Source: CAMCHP01 sp036835325
Lineage (GTDB): Bacteria; Bacteroidota; Bacteroidia; Flavobacteriales_D; Sanyastnellaceae
NCBI GenBank assembly: GCA_036835325.1
Contig: DAITMF010000008.1
Coordinates: 1-64,000 of the forward strand
Direction of reading: 5' to 3'
Length of the DNA stretch: 64,000 nt
In this document: positions 7,662 to 16,099 of the stretch, piece by piece
Numbering within the stretch: position 1 is the first letter of the stretch
Layout: each line of letters starts with the position of its first letter
Made by a program: the position numbers and the translations under genes
The notes under the pieces: generated by a model
Database searches by the model: none
What the model saw: only the letters and a program-made list of their open reading frames with translations
Told to the model about the DNA's origin: nothing

Positions 7662-8822
7662 ATGCCCGATTACCGATTTTCACTCTCATCAAAATTGCCG
7701 CGCACAGGCATCACCATCTTCACCCGGATGTCAAACCTGGCGCGCGAAAAAAACGCCATCAACCTCTCCCAAGGCTTCCCTGGGTTTGACGTGCCCGATG
7801 CGTTGAAAAACCACGTGGCCGATGCCATGCGCAACGGCCTTAATCAATACGCGCCGATGCAAGGCGTGCTCGCCCTACGCGAAGCAGTGGTTGACCTGCG
7901 CCACAAGCTCAACGGCGTACACTACGACGCCAACGAAGAAGTGGTCATCACAGCAGGTGCCACACAGGCCATCTTCACCGCAATTCTGGCACTCATCCGC
8001 GAAGACGATGAAGTGGTCATCTTCACCCCTGCCTACGACTGCTACGCACCTGCCGTGGAACTCGCCGGCGGAAAACCCATTTACGTCAAGCTCAAAGCCC
8101 CCGACTACCACATTGACTGGGCTGAAGTGCGCAAGGTGGTCAACCGCAAAACGCGGATGATCCTCATCAACACTCCCCACAACCCCACAGGAGCCATCCT
8201 CTCCGAAAACGACCTCCACGAACTCGACCACCTCACCGAAGGCAGCGATACCATCGTGCTGAGCGACGAAGTGTACGAATACATGGTGTTCGACGGAAAC
8301 AAGCACCACAGTCCGGCCAGCCACGTCAAACTCGCTGACCGCACCCTCTGCGTGGGTTCATTCGGCAAAACCTTTCATGCCACCGGCTGGAAAACCGGCT
8401 ACATCGTCGGGCCCGCACAACTCATGGCCGAGTTCAGAAAGGTTCACCAGTACAACGTGTTTGCCACCAACGCGCCGATGCAACATGGCTTGGCGGCCTT
8501 CATCCGCGAAGCGCCTGAACACATCAAGGGCCTCAGCGACTTTTATCGGCAAAAGCGCGACCGCTTCCTCGCCGGCATCGAAGGGAGCCGGTTCAAGTTT
8601 ACGCCAACGCCCGGCACCTACTTCCAACTCCTCAACTACAGCGCAATCGACAAAGGCGATGACCTTACACTTGCTGAACGGTTAACGGCCCATCCGGGGG
8701 TGGCTTCCATCCCGGTATCGGTTTTCTACCACCAGCCCGAAAACAACAAGGTGCTCCGCTTCTGCTTCGCCAAAACCGACGAAGAACTCGACGAAGCCAC
8801 CCGGCGCTTGAAAACCTTGTGA
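7662..8822 (+). CDS. PLP-dependent aminotransferase, methionine/glutamine transaminase type (YbdL/KAT family)
   Basis: A 386-residue fold-type I aminotransferase. The PLP lysine is K236 in SFGKTFHATGWK. Other cofactor contacts are N174 in NTPHNPTG, D202 and Y205 in SDEVYEY, and a late Arg in KVLRFCFAKT for the substrate carboxylate. LSQGFPGFDVP near the N-terminus is typical of the YbdL/kynurenine-aminotransferase/glutamine transaminase K group, which transaminates methionine, glutamine and aromatic amino acids. ATG 7662 is chosen because the family starts about 15-20 residues before GITIF; the longer frame starts inside the promoter. The next gene, an omega-amidase, begins two bases after its stop, matching the glutamine-transaminase/omega-amidase pathway. 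Confidence 0.88.
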   Translation: MPDYRFSLSSKLPRTGITIFTRMSNLAREKNAINLSQGFPGFDVPDALKNHVADAMRNGLNQYAPMQGVLALREAVVDLRHKLNGVHYDANEEVVITAGATQAIFTAILALIREDDEVVIFTPAYDCYAPAVELAGGKPIYVKLKAPDYHIDWAEVRKVVNRKTRMILINTPHNPTGAILSENDLHELDHLTEGSDTIVLSDEVYEYMVFDGNKHHSPASHVKLADRTLCVGSFGKTFHATGWKTGYIVGPAQLMAEFRKVHQYNVFATNAPMQHGLAAFIREAPEHIKGLSDFYRQKRDRFLAGIEGSRFKFTPTPGTYFQLLNYSAIDKGDDLTLAERLTAHPGVASIPVSVFYHQPENNKVLRFCFAKTDEELDEATRRLKTL

Positions 8823-8823
8823 C

Positions 8824-9606
8824 ATGAACGACTTGCGCACAACCCTCGTTCAGGCTCCCATCGTTTGGGAAAATCCTTCAGCCAATCGAACCGCCTACAG
8901 CGCACTGCTCGATGCTGTCGACGCAACCGATCTTGTTGTGCTTCCCGAGATGTTCACCACGGGCTTCTCCATGAACGCCTCGGCCGTGGTTGAAGCGCAC
9001 GCTGACACCATGGAAACCCTGCTATGGATGCGGCGCGAAGCAGCGCGCTTAAACGCTGCCATCGCCGGCAGCGTGGCCGTGCGCGATGGCGAGCAGTGCT
9101 ACAACCGCTTGTACTGGGTTGAGCCCAATGGTAAAACAGAGTTTTACGACAAACGTCACCTCTTTACCTTCGCCGGAGAACACCATGAATACACGCCCGG
9201 TGAGCAACGGGTAGTGGTTAACTGGCGCGGCTGGAACATCTTGCTGCAGATTTGCTACGATTTGCGCTTCCCTGAATCGGCGCGCAATGGCATTGCCGAT
9301 GGCAAACCCCTATACGACGCCTTGCTCTATGTGGCCAATTGGCCCGAAGTGCGCCGCGACCCGTGGAGTACGCTGCTCAAGGCCCGCGCCATCGAAAACC
9401 AGTGCTACGTGCTCGGCGTTAACCGCGTGGGCACCGACGGCAATGGCCACCTGTACACTGGAGACAGCGCAATTCACGGTCCGAAGGGTGAGCTTATCGG
9501 CGCCGCAGCTGCCAGCGAAACCGCACTGATTTCAGCACGGCTTTCAGCGGCTGAGTTGGCCGATTTCCGCAGCAAATTTCCGGTCTTGTACGACCGTCGT
9601 CAGTGA
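8824..9606 (+). CDS. carbon-nitrogen hydrolase, omega-amidase (YafV/Nit2 type)
   Basis: A 260-residue nitrilase-superfamily enzyme with the complete Glu-Lys-Cys triad: E42 (LPEMFTTGFSMN), K110 (YDKRHLF) and C144 (ICYDLRFPE). The GEHHEYTPG segment is typical of YafV-like omega-amidases, which hydrolyse alpha-ketoglutaramate and alpha-ketosuccinamate to the keto acid and ammonia. It follows the aminotransferase by one base. Together they would make glutamine-dependent transamination irreversible, for example in methionine salvage (established for the families; inferred here). It is cytoplasmic. Confidence 0.88.
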   Translation: MNDLRTTLVQAPIVWENPSANRTAYSALLDAVDATDLVVLPEMFTTGFSMNASAVVEAHADTMETLLWMRREAARLNAAIAGSVAVRDGEQCYNRLYWVEPNGKTEFYDKRHLFTFAGEHHEYTPGEQRVVVNWRGWNILLQICYDLRFPESARNGIADGKPLYDALLYVANWPEVRRDPWSTLLKARAIENQCYVLGVNRVGTDGNGHLYTGDSAIHGPKGELIGAAAASETALISARLSAAELADFRSKFPVLYDRRQ

Positions 9607-9657
9607 TACTGAACAGCCGTGTGAAACTCCGTATCTTGCGGCGCAAATACTGAGTCA

Positions 9658-11091
9658 ATGCGCATCCAGCTATCCTCCCCAAAGAATCCGTTGAAAGGCA
9701 GTAACACCGTGTACCTCCTTTCGGGCACCAAGGCTCCTGTTGGGGCTCCGGCTGTCATCCGCGAAGCGCTGGCATCCATCCAAAAAAACCAGAAAACACT
9801 GCACTTTGCCGAAGGCAAGGCGCTGAGCACGGCCTGCATCGTTGAGGCGAAAGCCAAAACCGCCGAACAGCGTGAGGCCCTGCGCAACGCCGGATTTGGT
9901 CTACTCGGGTGGCTGAACGCCCAGCAAATCAGCGCAGTCAGCATTGTTAACCTCACCGGCGATGCGCAGGCGGCACTGTTATTCACCGAAGGCATTGCGC
10001 TGGGCAGTTACCAGTTCCTCGAACTGAAATCGAATGCCGATGCGCTCTACCAAAGCCTTGCGAAAATTGCGGTGGTTGACAGCGCATTGACAACCGACGA
10101 ATTCAACCGCTTTAAAGCACTCGTTGCCGCCACCTACCTGGCACGCGACCTCGTGAACCGTCCGTTCTCACACCTCACCGCTAGCCTCCTCGCGCAGGCC
10201 ATTGAAGGCGCCGGTCACGTACACGGTTTCAAGGTAGAAATCTTCAACAAGCGCAAAATCACCACTTTGAAAATGGGCGGCTTGCTCGCCGTCAACAAAG
10301 GCAGTAGTGAAGAGCCCACGTTTACTGTGGCCGAATACAAGCCCAAAAACGCCGTCAATAAGCAACCGGTCGTACTCGTGGGAAAAGGCATCGTGTACGA
10401 TACCGGCGGACTCAGTTTGAAGCCGACGCCGAACTCCATGGACTTTATGAAGAGCGACATGGCGGGCGCAGCAGCCATGATTGGCACCATCACCGCCGTA
10501 GCTGAAATGAAATTGCCCGTGCATGTTGTGGCGCTGATTCCATCAACCGATAACCATGTGAGCAATGTGGCCATCACACCCGGAGACGTCATTACCCTAT
10601 CTGACGGCACCACCGTCGAGGTAAAGAACACCGACGCTGAAGGCCGTTTGATCTTGGCCGACGCCCTTGTGTATGCGAAGAAATACAAGCCTGAACTTGT
10701 GATTGATGCCGCTACACTCACGGGTGCCTCTGTTCGCGCCGTTGGCGTGTATGCTACGAGCGCCATGGGCACTGCATCAGACACCGTGATGCGCAAACTC
10801 GACAGCGCGGGCGATGCTACCTATGAACGCATCATTCGTTTCCCGCTGTGGACCGAATACGGCGACGAACTCAAATCAACCGTTGCCGACATCTCCAACC
10901 TTGGCAAAGGTGAGGCCGGACAAATCAGCGCCGGGAAATTCCTCCAACACTTTACCGATTACCCGTGGATTCACCTCGACATTGCAGGGCCCTCCTTCTT
11001 GCATGCACCCATCACTTACCGCACAGCAGGTGGCAGCGGCGTGGGTGTGCGTCTCTTGACTGAATTCATCCAAAAGCACTACAACGTATGA
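9658..11091 (+). CDS. M17 family leucyl aminopeptidase
   Basis: A 477-residue dizinc aminopeptidase. Signature motifs are GKGIVYDTGGLSLKP (from about residue 242), KSDMAGAAAM shortly after, and NTDAEGRLILADAL (from about 324), which supplies metal ligands. The N-terminal 150 residues form the less conserved macrodomain-like half. It removes N-terminal residues from peptides in the cytoplasm as a hexamer (family knowledge). ATG 9658 is 51 bases after the amidase. A weak TATCTTGC box at about 9631 may give a local promoter. Its end overlaps pdxA as ATGA. Confidence 0.9.
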   Translation: MRIQLSSPKNPLKGSNTVYLLSGTKAPVGAPAVIREALASIQKNQKTLHFAEGKALSTACIVEAKAKTAEQREALRNAGFGLLGWLNAQQISAVSIVNLTGDAQAALLFTEGIALGSYQFLELKSNADALYQSLAKIAVVDSALTTDEFNRFKALVAATYLARDLVNRPFSHLTASLLAQAIEGAGHVHGFKVEIFNKRKITTLKMGGLLAVNKGSSEEPTFTVAEYKPKNAVNKQPVVLVGKGIVYDTGGLSLKPTPNSMDFMKSDMAGAAAMIGTITAVAEMKLPVHVVALIPSTDNHVSNVAITPGDVITLSDGTTVEVKNTDAEGRLILADALVYAKKYKPELVIDAATLTGASVRAVGVYATSAMGTASDTVMRKLDSAGDATYERIIRFPLWTEYGDELKSTVADISNLGKGEAGQISAGKFLQHFTDYPWIHLDIAGPSFLHAPITYRTAGGSGVGVRLLTEFIQKHYNV

Positions 11092-12161
11092 GCGAAAGCC
11101 GTCACAGCGAAGAGCTGCTGCGCGTGGGCATCACCATCGGTGACCCCAATGGCGTAGGCATTGAAACCATTTTGAAAGTGTTCGCTGACCCGCGGATGAA
11201 CGAGCTCGTGGTGCCCGTGATTTACGGCAACACCGACCTGCTTCGCTTCTACCGCAAAATGCTTGAAATGCCCGATGTGCGACTCAACTCCATCACATCG
11301 GCAGAAGAGGCCAACACCAAAAAAATCAATGTGGTCAATGTTTGGGATGACAAATGGGAGCCCGAACCCGGCAAAGCCGACCGAATCGCCGGAAGCTACG
11401 CGCTCAAGAGCCTCGAAGCCGCTGTTGCTGACCTCGCTTCAAACAAGGTCGACGTTCTCGTCACCTGTCCGATCGACAAAGACACCATCCAAAGCAAAGA
11501 TTTCGACTTTCCCGGGCATACCGAGTACCTCGCGCAGCTTTCACGGGTTGATGAGTCGCTCATGTTTCTCGTCAGCGACCGCATGCGCATTGGTGTAGCC
11601 ACCGGTCATGTTCCGCTGAAAGAAGTGGCCAATAAGCTCAGCAAAGACGGCATTGTGCGCAAACTGCGCCTGATGCACGAGAGCCTCTTGCGCGACTTCG
11701 GAATAGCCTCACCGCGCATTGCCGTTCTGGGTTTGAACCCCCATGCGGGCGACAAAGGGTTGATTGGCACCGAAGAACAAGACATTATTTTACCGGCCAT
11801 TCGTGAGGTTGAAGGGCAAATGTTTGTCATGGGGCCTTACGGGGCCGATGGCTTCTTCGGCACGGCCCAGTACAAACACTTTGACGGTGTTTTGGCCATG
11901 TACCATGACCAAGGCCTAGCGCCGTTCAAGGCTCTCGCCTTCGACAGTGGCGTAAACTACACCGCCGGTTTGCCCATTGTGCGTACCAGTCCTGACCACG
12001 GCACAGCCTATGACATTGCCGGCAAAGGCTTGGCCGATGCTTCTTCGCTTCGTGCGGCCATTTTCACGGCCCTTGACGTGTACCGCAACCGCAAGGTTTA
12101 CCGTGAAATCGCCGGAAATCCGCTTAAAATTTCAAAAGACCGGGGCCGACCTGACCGTTAA
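11088..12161 (+). CDS. pdxA: 4-hydroxythreonine-4-phosphate dehydrogenase
   Basis: A 357-residue PdxA that oxidises 4-phosphohydroxy-L-threonine in pyridoxal 5'-phosphate synthesis. Diagnostic stretches are GITIGDPNGVGIE at the N-terminus, FPGHTEYLA (metal/substrate His), LGLNPHAGDKG, and AMYHDQGLAPFK followed by RTSPDHGTAYDIAG. It is full length. The ATG overlaps the M17 gene stop (ATGA). PdxA makes the cofactor of the aminotransferase at the head of this gene run. The stop lies five bases from the convergent SlyD-type gene. Confidence 0.95.
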   Translation: MSESRHSEELLRVGITIGDPNGVGIETILKVFADPRMNELVVPVIYGNTDLLRFYRKMLEMPDVRLNSITSAEEANTKKINVVNVWDDKWEPEPGKADRIAGSYALKSLEAAVADLASNKVDVLVTCPIDKDTIQSKDFDFPGHTEYLAQLSRVDESLMFLVSDRMRIGVATGHVPLKEVANKLSKDGIVRKLRLMHESLLRDFGIASPRIAVLGLNPHAGDKGLIGTEEQDIILPAIREVEGQMFVMGPYGADGFFGTAQYKHFDGVLAMYHDQGLAPFKALAFDSGVNYTAGLPIVRTSPDHGTAYDIAGKGLADASSLRAAIFTALDVYRNRKVYREIAGNPLKISKDRGRPDR

Positions 12162-12166
12162 CCGGT

Positions 12167-12679
12167 TCAACGCACCCCGCTTTCTTCGATGTAACGTTTG
12201 GCGAGGAGCTCATCGGGCCGGGCATCGCGCACAAACAACACCTGGCCTTCAAACCACAGGTTGCGACCGGCCATGGCATGGTTGCAATCGACCACGATGT
12301 AGCCATCGGTGACCTGTTGAAGGGTGCCTGCTACATTGCCTTTCTCGGTGTGGAGCTGCACAAAATCGCCCGGTTCGTAATTCGCATAGGGGTAGCGGTG
12401 GTCAAGGTGAATGTCGTCACGAAACACCTGCACCACTTGGCCAGGGTCGTGGTCGCCATAGGCATCAGCCGCTGCAATGGGAAAAGCAAAGCGCTGGCCT
12501 GACAGTAACACGCCGAGGTTTTCTTCAAACACCGGCAGCATCGCACCCACACCAAAAAGAAAGCGCAACGGCCATTGTTCGTCCATCACTTCAAGCACTT
12601 CACCATCTTTCCCGCCGTCGCGAAGGGTGTATTTGATTTCGACCACCTTGCCGGGGCCCACACGTTCAGAGTATTCCAT
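12167..12679 (-). CDS. FKBP-type peptidyl-prolyl cis-trans isomerase, SlyD-like
   Basis: A 170-residue protein with split FKBP domain segments (VEIKYTLRDGGKDGEVLE at the start, FLFGVGAMLPVFEENLGVLL, then VDCNHAMAGRNLWFEGQV) around an inserted IF-type chaperone domain (about 70-130), as in SlyD. It lacks the His/Cys-rich metal-binding tail of E. coli SlyD. It catalyses prolyl isomerisation and assists folding in the cytoplasm. ATG 12679 (MEYSERVG) is preferred to the upstream in-frame ATG at 12694, since the family begins close to VEIKYTL. Confidence 0.88.
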   Translation of the reverse strand: MEYSERVGPGKVVEIKYTLRDGGKDGEVLEVMDEQWPLRFLFGVGAMLPVFEENLGVLLSGQRFAFPIAAADAYGDHDPGQVVQVFRDDIHLDHRYPYANYEPGDFVQLHTEKGNVAGTLQQVTDGYIVVDCNHAMAGRNLWFEGQVLFVRDARPDELLAKRYIEESGVR

Positions 12680-12845
12680 GCCGGTATAACACAAAAACCG
12701 TTTCCGGCGTTCACTACGTCATTTGCCGTATTGCCACTTCAAACGAAAAAAGTCAGATTTGTACACATCAAGGCAGCTAACACTTCGTTTGACCGAGCCA
12801 AGATCTTACTCATTTCTCTCAACTGAAGGCCTACCGTGGCCGCTG

Positions 12846-12878
12846 AAAGCCGCCGTTACAGGCGGTTTTTGGTTTTTC
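12846..12878 (+). terminator. intrinsic terminator with no upstream gene
   Basis: Stem AAAGCCGCC (12846-12854) pairs with GGCGGTTTT (12861-12869) across loop GTTACA, with one G-T wobble. T-rich sequence follows (TTTTTGGTTTTTC). No plus-strand gene lies upstream, so it may end a small RNA or an antisense transcript of the divergent slyD region. Confidence 0.6.
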
Positions 12879-12946
12879 TGTTTTTGGGATGGATGGATGA
12901 CGGCAATGTGCGCCGCTCACACCTCACGCCCCATACCGAAATTCAT

Positions 12947-12954
12947 TACCTTTG
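12947..12954 (+). promoter_or_regulatory. -7 box TACCTTTG of ssb
   Basis: Exact TAnnTTTG match ending five bases before the ssb ATG (12960). The expected transcription start coincides with the start codon, so a leaderless mRNA is likely. Confidence 0.6.
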
Positions 12955-12959
12955 TTCTT

Positions 12960-13430
12960 ATGTCAGGAATCAACAAAGCCATCGTCTTGGGGCGCCTTGG
13001 GAAAGATCCCGAAATGCGCTACACCCCCGCAGGAGTGCCCGTGTGCACCCTCGTCATTGCCACCTCTGAAGTGTACACCGACAAAAACACCAACGAGCGC
13101 AAAGAAATCACCGAATGGCACAACGTTGTGCTGTGGCGTAAACTCGCTGAGACGGCTGAGAAGTACCTGACGAAAGGACGAGAAGTTTACATCGAAGGCA
13201 AAATTCGTACCCGTTCGTGGGACGATGAGTCGGGCCAGAAGCGCTACACCACCGAAGTGGTAGCCGATGTGATGCAGCTCATCGGCCGTGGCAACGAAGC
13301 GCCTGCATCAGGTGGTCAAGCCTACGGTGCTGAAACCCGTCAGCCCGCTGCGGCTGCGCAAGAGGCCACCGCATCTCCTTCAGCTCCCGCCGACCTGGGA
13401 AACGAGGGCGACGATGACCTTCCGTTCTGA
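12960..13430 (+). CDS. ssb: single-stranded DNA-binding protein
   Basis: A 156-residue SSB. The OB-fold occupies about 1-110, starting SGINKAIVLGRLGKDPEMRY, with WHNVVLWRKLAETAEKYLTKG and VYIEGKIRTRSW as core motifs. A Gln/Ala/Pro-rich linker (about 112-147) and the acidic tip DDDLPF, the docking site for replication and repair partners, follow. It binds single-stranded DNA as a tetramer. ATG 12960 is fixed by the conserved N-terminus; the longer frame reads through the terminator region. It heads the gldE-gldD cluster with a 23-base gap, the order seen in other Bacteroidota. Confidence 0.97.
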   Translation: MSGINKAIVLGRLGKDPEMRYTPAGVPVCTLVIATSEVYTDKNTNERKEITEWHNVVLWRKLAETAEKYLTKGREVYIEGKIRTRSWDDESGQKRYTTEVVADVMQLIGRGNEAPASGGQAYGAETRQPAAAAQEATASPSAPADLGNEGDDDLPF

Positions 13431-13453
13431 TTTGTTGAACCAATACCGTCGCT

Positions 13454-14797
13454 TTGAACCCTGACTCCCCGGTTCCCTTATCGGAAATCATCTTCCAGGC
13501 ATCCTTCCTCATCCCGGTAGGAGCCATGTTGCTGCTCCTTGTGGTGAGCGCGTTGGTGAGCGGCTCTGAGGTGGCGTTCTTCTCCCTTGGTCCGGCTGAC
13601 CTCGAGCGTTTGCGCGAAGAAGAGCATCCGCGCAGCAAAATCATTCTGAAACTGCTTGAAAGCCCTGATTTTGAGCAAGGTCCGCGAAACCTACTGGCGA
13701 CCATCCTTGTCTTAAACAACGCGGTCAACATCGTCATCATCTTGATTTCGACCTTGGTTGTTGAACAAATTCTACCGTCTGAAACAACAAGTGCCGCTTT
13801 AAGCTTTGGTGTAAACATCGTTGGAGTAACTTCACTTCTCGTGCTGTTTGGCGAGGTGATTCCAAAGGTTTATGCCACCAACTACGGCCTCAAAATTGCG
13901 GGCGCAATGGCTCAGCCGCTGCTAACGGCTCAAAAGGCGATTTACATTTTATGGAAGCCCCTTGTTTTGATGGGTGTTGGTATTGAAAAGCGCCTCCGTC
14001 CTATGCGCAGCGAAAACATCAGCGTCGAAGACCTCGAGCATGCTCTTGAACTTACTGACAGCGCTGAACGCTCAGCCGACGAGAAAAAAATCTACGAGGG
14101 CATTCTTAGCTTCGGCAGCAAAGACGTGCGCCAAATCATGACCCCCCGCACCGATGTTTCGGCCGTACCCGCCTCCCTGCCGTGGTCAAAACTCATTGAG
14201 GAAGTCCTCGACAACAGTTTCTCACGCATTCCGGTGTACCAAGATTCGCTCGATAACATCGCCGGAGTGCTGTACATCAAAGACCTCCTGCCGCACATTG
14301 ACCAAACCGAATTCAACTGGAACGCCGTTATTCGGAAACCGTTTTTTGTGCCCGAAAACAAAAAAATCGACGACCTGCTGCGCGAATTTCAAGGACGAAA
14401 AATGCACATGGCCGTGGTCGTTGACGAGTACGGAGGCACCAGCGGAATCGTCACGCTTGAAGACGTCCTCGAAGAAATCGTTGGCGAAATCACCGATGAA
14501 TTCGACGACGATGACCTCAATTACTCACGCATTGATGAGTACACCTGCCTCTTCGAAGGAAAGACTGCCATCATTGACGTGTACCGCGTAATGGACCTCC
14601 AAGGAGAGCCTTTTGAAGAAGCCAAAGGCGACAGCGAAACCCTTGGAGGATTCGTAGTTGAACTCGCCGGTAAAATACCGCTCAAAGGTGAGCGTTATAC
14701 CTATGACCGTTACACCTTTACTGTTGAAGCAAGTGACCGCAGAAGGGTCAAACGCGTCAAACTGAGCATTGAACCCAATGACAAACCAGCCGATTAA
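13454..14797 (+). CDS. gldE: gliding motility-associated protein GldE (CNNM/CBS/CorC-HlyC family)
   Basis: A 447-residue membrane protein with an N-terminal DUF21/CNNM domain of about four helices (16-160; SALVSGSEVAFFSL motif), two CBS domains (about 215-340; IMTPRTDVSAVP, FSRIPVYQDSLDNI, VVVDEYGGTSGIVTLEDVLE) and a C-terminal CorC/HlyC domain. GldE assists GldD, a component required for gliding and the T9SS in Flavobacterium. TTG 13454 is taken as the start because LNPDSPVPLSEIIF fits GldE N-termini; no earlier in-frame ATG is suitable. It is followed by gldD with a 20-base overlap. Confidence 0.92.
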   Translation: MNPDSPVPLSEIIFQASFLIPVGAMLLLLVVSALVSGSEVAFFSLGPADLERLREEEHPRSKIILKLLESPDFEQGPRNLLATILVLNNAVNIVIILISTLVVEQILPSETTSAALSFGVNIVGVTSLLVLFGEVIPKVYATNYGLKIAGAMAQPLLTAQKAIYILWKPLVLMGVGIEKRLRPMRSENISVEDLEHALELTDSAERSADEKKIYEGILSFGSKDVRQIMTPRTDVSAVPASLPWSKLIEEVLDNSFSRIPVYQDSLDNIAGVLYIKDLLPHIDQTEFNWNAVIRKPFFVPENKKIDDLLREFQGRKMHMAVVVDEYGGTSGIVTLEDVLEEIVGEITDEFDDDDLNYSRIDEYTCLFEGKTAIIDVYRVMDLQGEPFEEAKGDSETLGGFVVELAGKIPLKGERYTYDRYTFTVEASDRRRVKRVKLSIEPNDKPAD

Positions 14798-15386
14798 GCA
14801 CCGCCCTTATGGCGTCACAGCCCTTGTTTTGGCCGCATTGACGCTTGTGCTTTCGGGCTGTGAAGAGCATTTTATACCCAAGCCACGCGGGTATTTCCGC
14901 ATCGAACTGCCGGCGAAAGAGTACAAAACCTACGAGGCGCGCTGCGGCATCCAGGTTGAAGTACCGGCTTACAGCCGCATCGAATTGCTCAGTGAAAATC
15001 CTGACAGTTGTTGGTTCAACGTATACATGCCCAAGCAAAAAGCGCGCTTGCACCTGACCTACGTGCCGGTGCAGAACAACTTGCAAACGCTGCTTGAAGA
15101 TGCTTATGGCTTCGCGTTCAAGCACGAAATGAAGGCCAATGCCATCATCCGCACAGCGTATGAAAACGATTCGAGCGCAGTGTACGGCATGGTATACGAC
15201 CTCAAAGGCAACGTGGCTTCACCGATGCAATTCTATGTCACTGACAGCAGCCGTCACTTTTTGCGCGGCGCCCTCTACTTTCAGCACATCCCCAACTCCG
15301 ACTCGATTGCCCCTGTGCTTGATTTTGTTAGGGCCGATGCCTTTCATTTGATTGAATCACTTCGCTGGGAGCGCACCGCACTATGA
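14778..15386 (+). CDS. gldD: gliding motility lipoprotein GldD
   Basis: A 202-residue lipoprotein. A hydrophobic segment ends in the lipobox LVLSGC (Cys at about residue 29). It is followed by the GldD hallmark FIPKPRGYFRIELPAKEYKTY and later GMVYDLKGNVASPMQFYVTD. GldD is essential for gliding and T9SS function in F. johnsoniae; its biochemical role is not settled. ATG 14778 lies inside the gldE 3' end, so translation is coupled. A TTG nine bases upstream is an alternative. The stop overlaps coaX (15383). Confidence 0.95.
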   Translation: MTNQPIKHRPYGVTALVLAALTLVLSGCEEHFIPKPRGYFRIELPAKEYKTYEARCGIQVEVPAYSRIELLSENPDSCWFNVYMPKQKARLHLTYVPVQNNLQTLLEDAYGFAFKHEMKANAIIRTAYENDSSAVYGMVYDLKGNVASPMQFYVTDSSRHFLRGALYFQHIPNSDSIAPVLDFVRADAFHLIESLRWERTAL

Positions 15387-16099
15387 AATTGGTTGAAGTC
15401 GGAAATACGCAAACCAAAGTCGCCGTGTTCAATGGCGATGAAGTGATCGATGTTCAGCGCTTTGAGAATGCGAATCTTGAAGCGGTGGCTCAGGTGCTCG
15501 CCATCCATCCCGAGAAAAAAACCATTGTAGCCGCATCAGGCGATGTTAGCGAATCACTCATTGCCGTACTCGAGCAAACAGGAGGCTACCAACTGCTCAC
15601 AAAAGGGCTCGACTACGGCATTTCGATGACCTACACCACCCCGCACACCTTGGGCATTGACCGGCTGGCCAATGCTGCGCAGGCCCTGCGACACTTCAGG
15701 CTACAGCCGGTGTTGGTGATTGACATGGGCACTTGCGTGACCTACGATTTGGTGTTGAACGGGTGCTACCAAGGAGGGGTCATTGCCCCCGGTTTGCGCA
15801 TGCGCTCCAAGGCGATGGCCACATTTACTTCGGCTCTGCCGGATGTGAACCTCGCTGACACCATAGAGCTGGTTGGCCGTTCAACGATTGCATCGCTTCA
15901 AAGCGGAACGATGAACGGCTGGCGCGCTGAAATACAGGCGCTTTCAGCCGATTTCACTGCGGCTTATGAAAATTTACAGATTGTTTACACCGGAGGCGAC
16001 TTGCCTCATTTTGAAGCGGGTGTAAAAAGTCGCATTTTTGCAGACCCATTTTGGACCTTACGCGGTTACATGGAATTATACCGTCGCCATGCGAATTAA
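15383..16099 (+). CDS. coaX: type III pantothenate kinase
   Basis: A 238-residue ASKHA-fold kinase carrying out the first step of coenzyme A synthesis. Motifs are the N-terminal phosphate loop VEVGNTQTK (residues 4-12), TTPHTLGIDRLANAAQAL (pantothenate pocket, dimer interface), VIDMGTCVTYDL (second phosphate motif), GGVIAPGLRMR, and TGGD near the C-terminus. The first acidic residue, nearly always Asp (DxGNT), is Glu here. ATG 15383 overlaps the gldD stop by four bases. PanD, in the same pathway, is at 61873. Confidence 0.93.
   Translation: MKLVEVGNTQTKVAVFNGDEVIDVQRFENANLEAVAQVLAIHPEKKTIVAASGDVSESLIAVLEQTGGYQLLTKGLDYGISMTYTTPHTLGIDRLANAAQALRHFRLQPVLVIDMGTCVTYDLVLNGCYQGGVIAPGLRMRSKAMATFTSALPDVNLADTIELVGRSTIASLQSGTMNGWRAEIQALSADFTAAYENLQIVYTGGDLPHFEAGVKSRIFADPFWTLRGYMELYRRHAN

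Larger units (their letters stand above)
12680..12959. other. divergent intergenic region with orphan terminator and ssb promoter
   Basis: These 280 bases lie between slyD (minus) and ssb (plus). They hold a plus-strand terminator hairpin (12846-12870) with no plus-strand gene before it, a TTTTTGGGATGGATGGATG run (12881-12899), and the TACCTTTG box of ssb (12947-12954). A weak CAGATTTG at 12752-12759 could be the -7 box of a short transcript ending at the hairpin. No protein-coding frame here looks real. Confidence 0.5.

Noticed and set aside
7822..8160. Second-frame ORFs inside the aminotransferase gene
   Set aside because: They are alternative-frame translations with no recognisable protein features.
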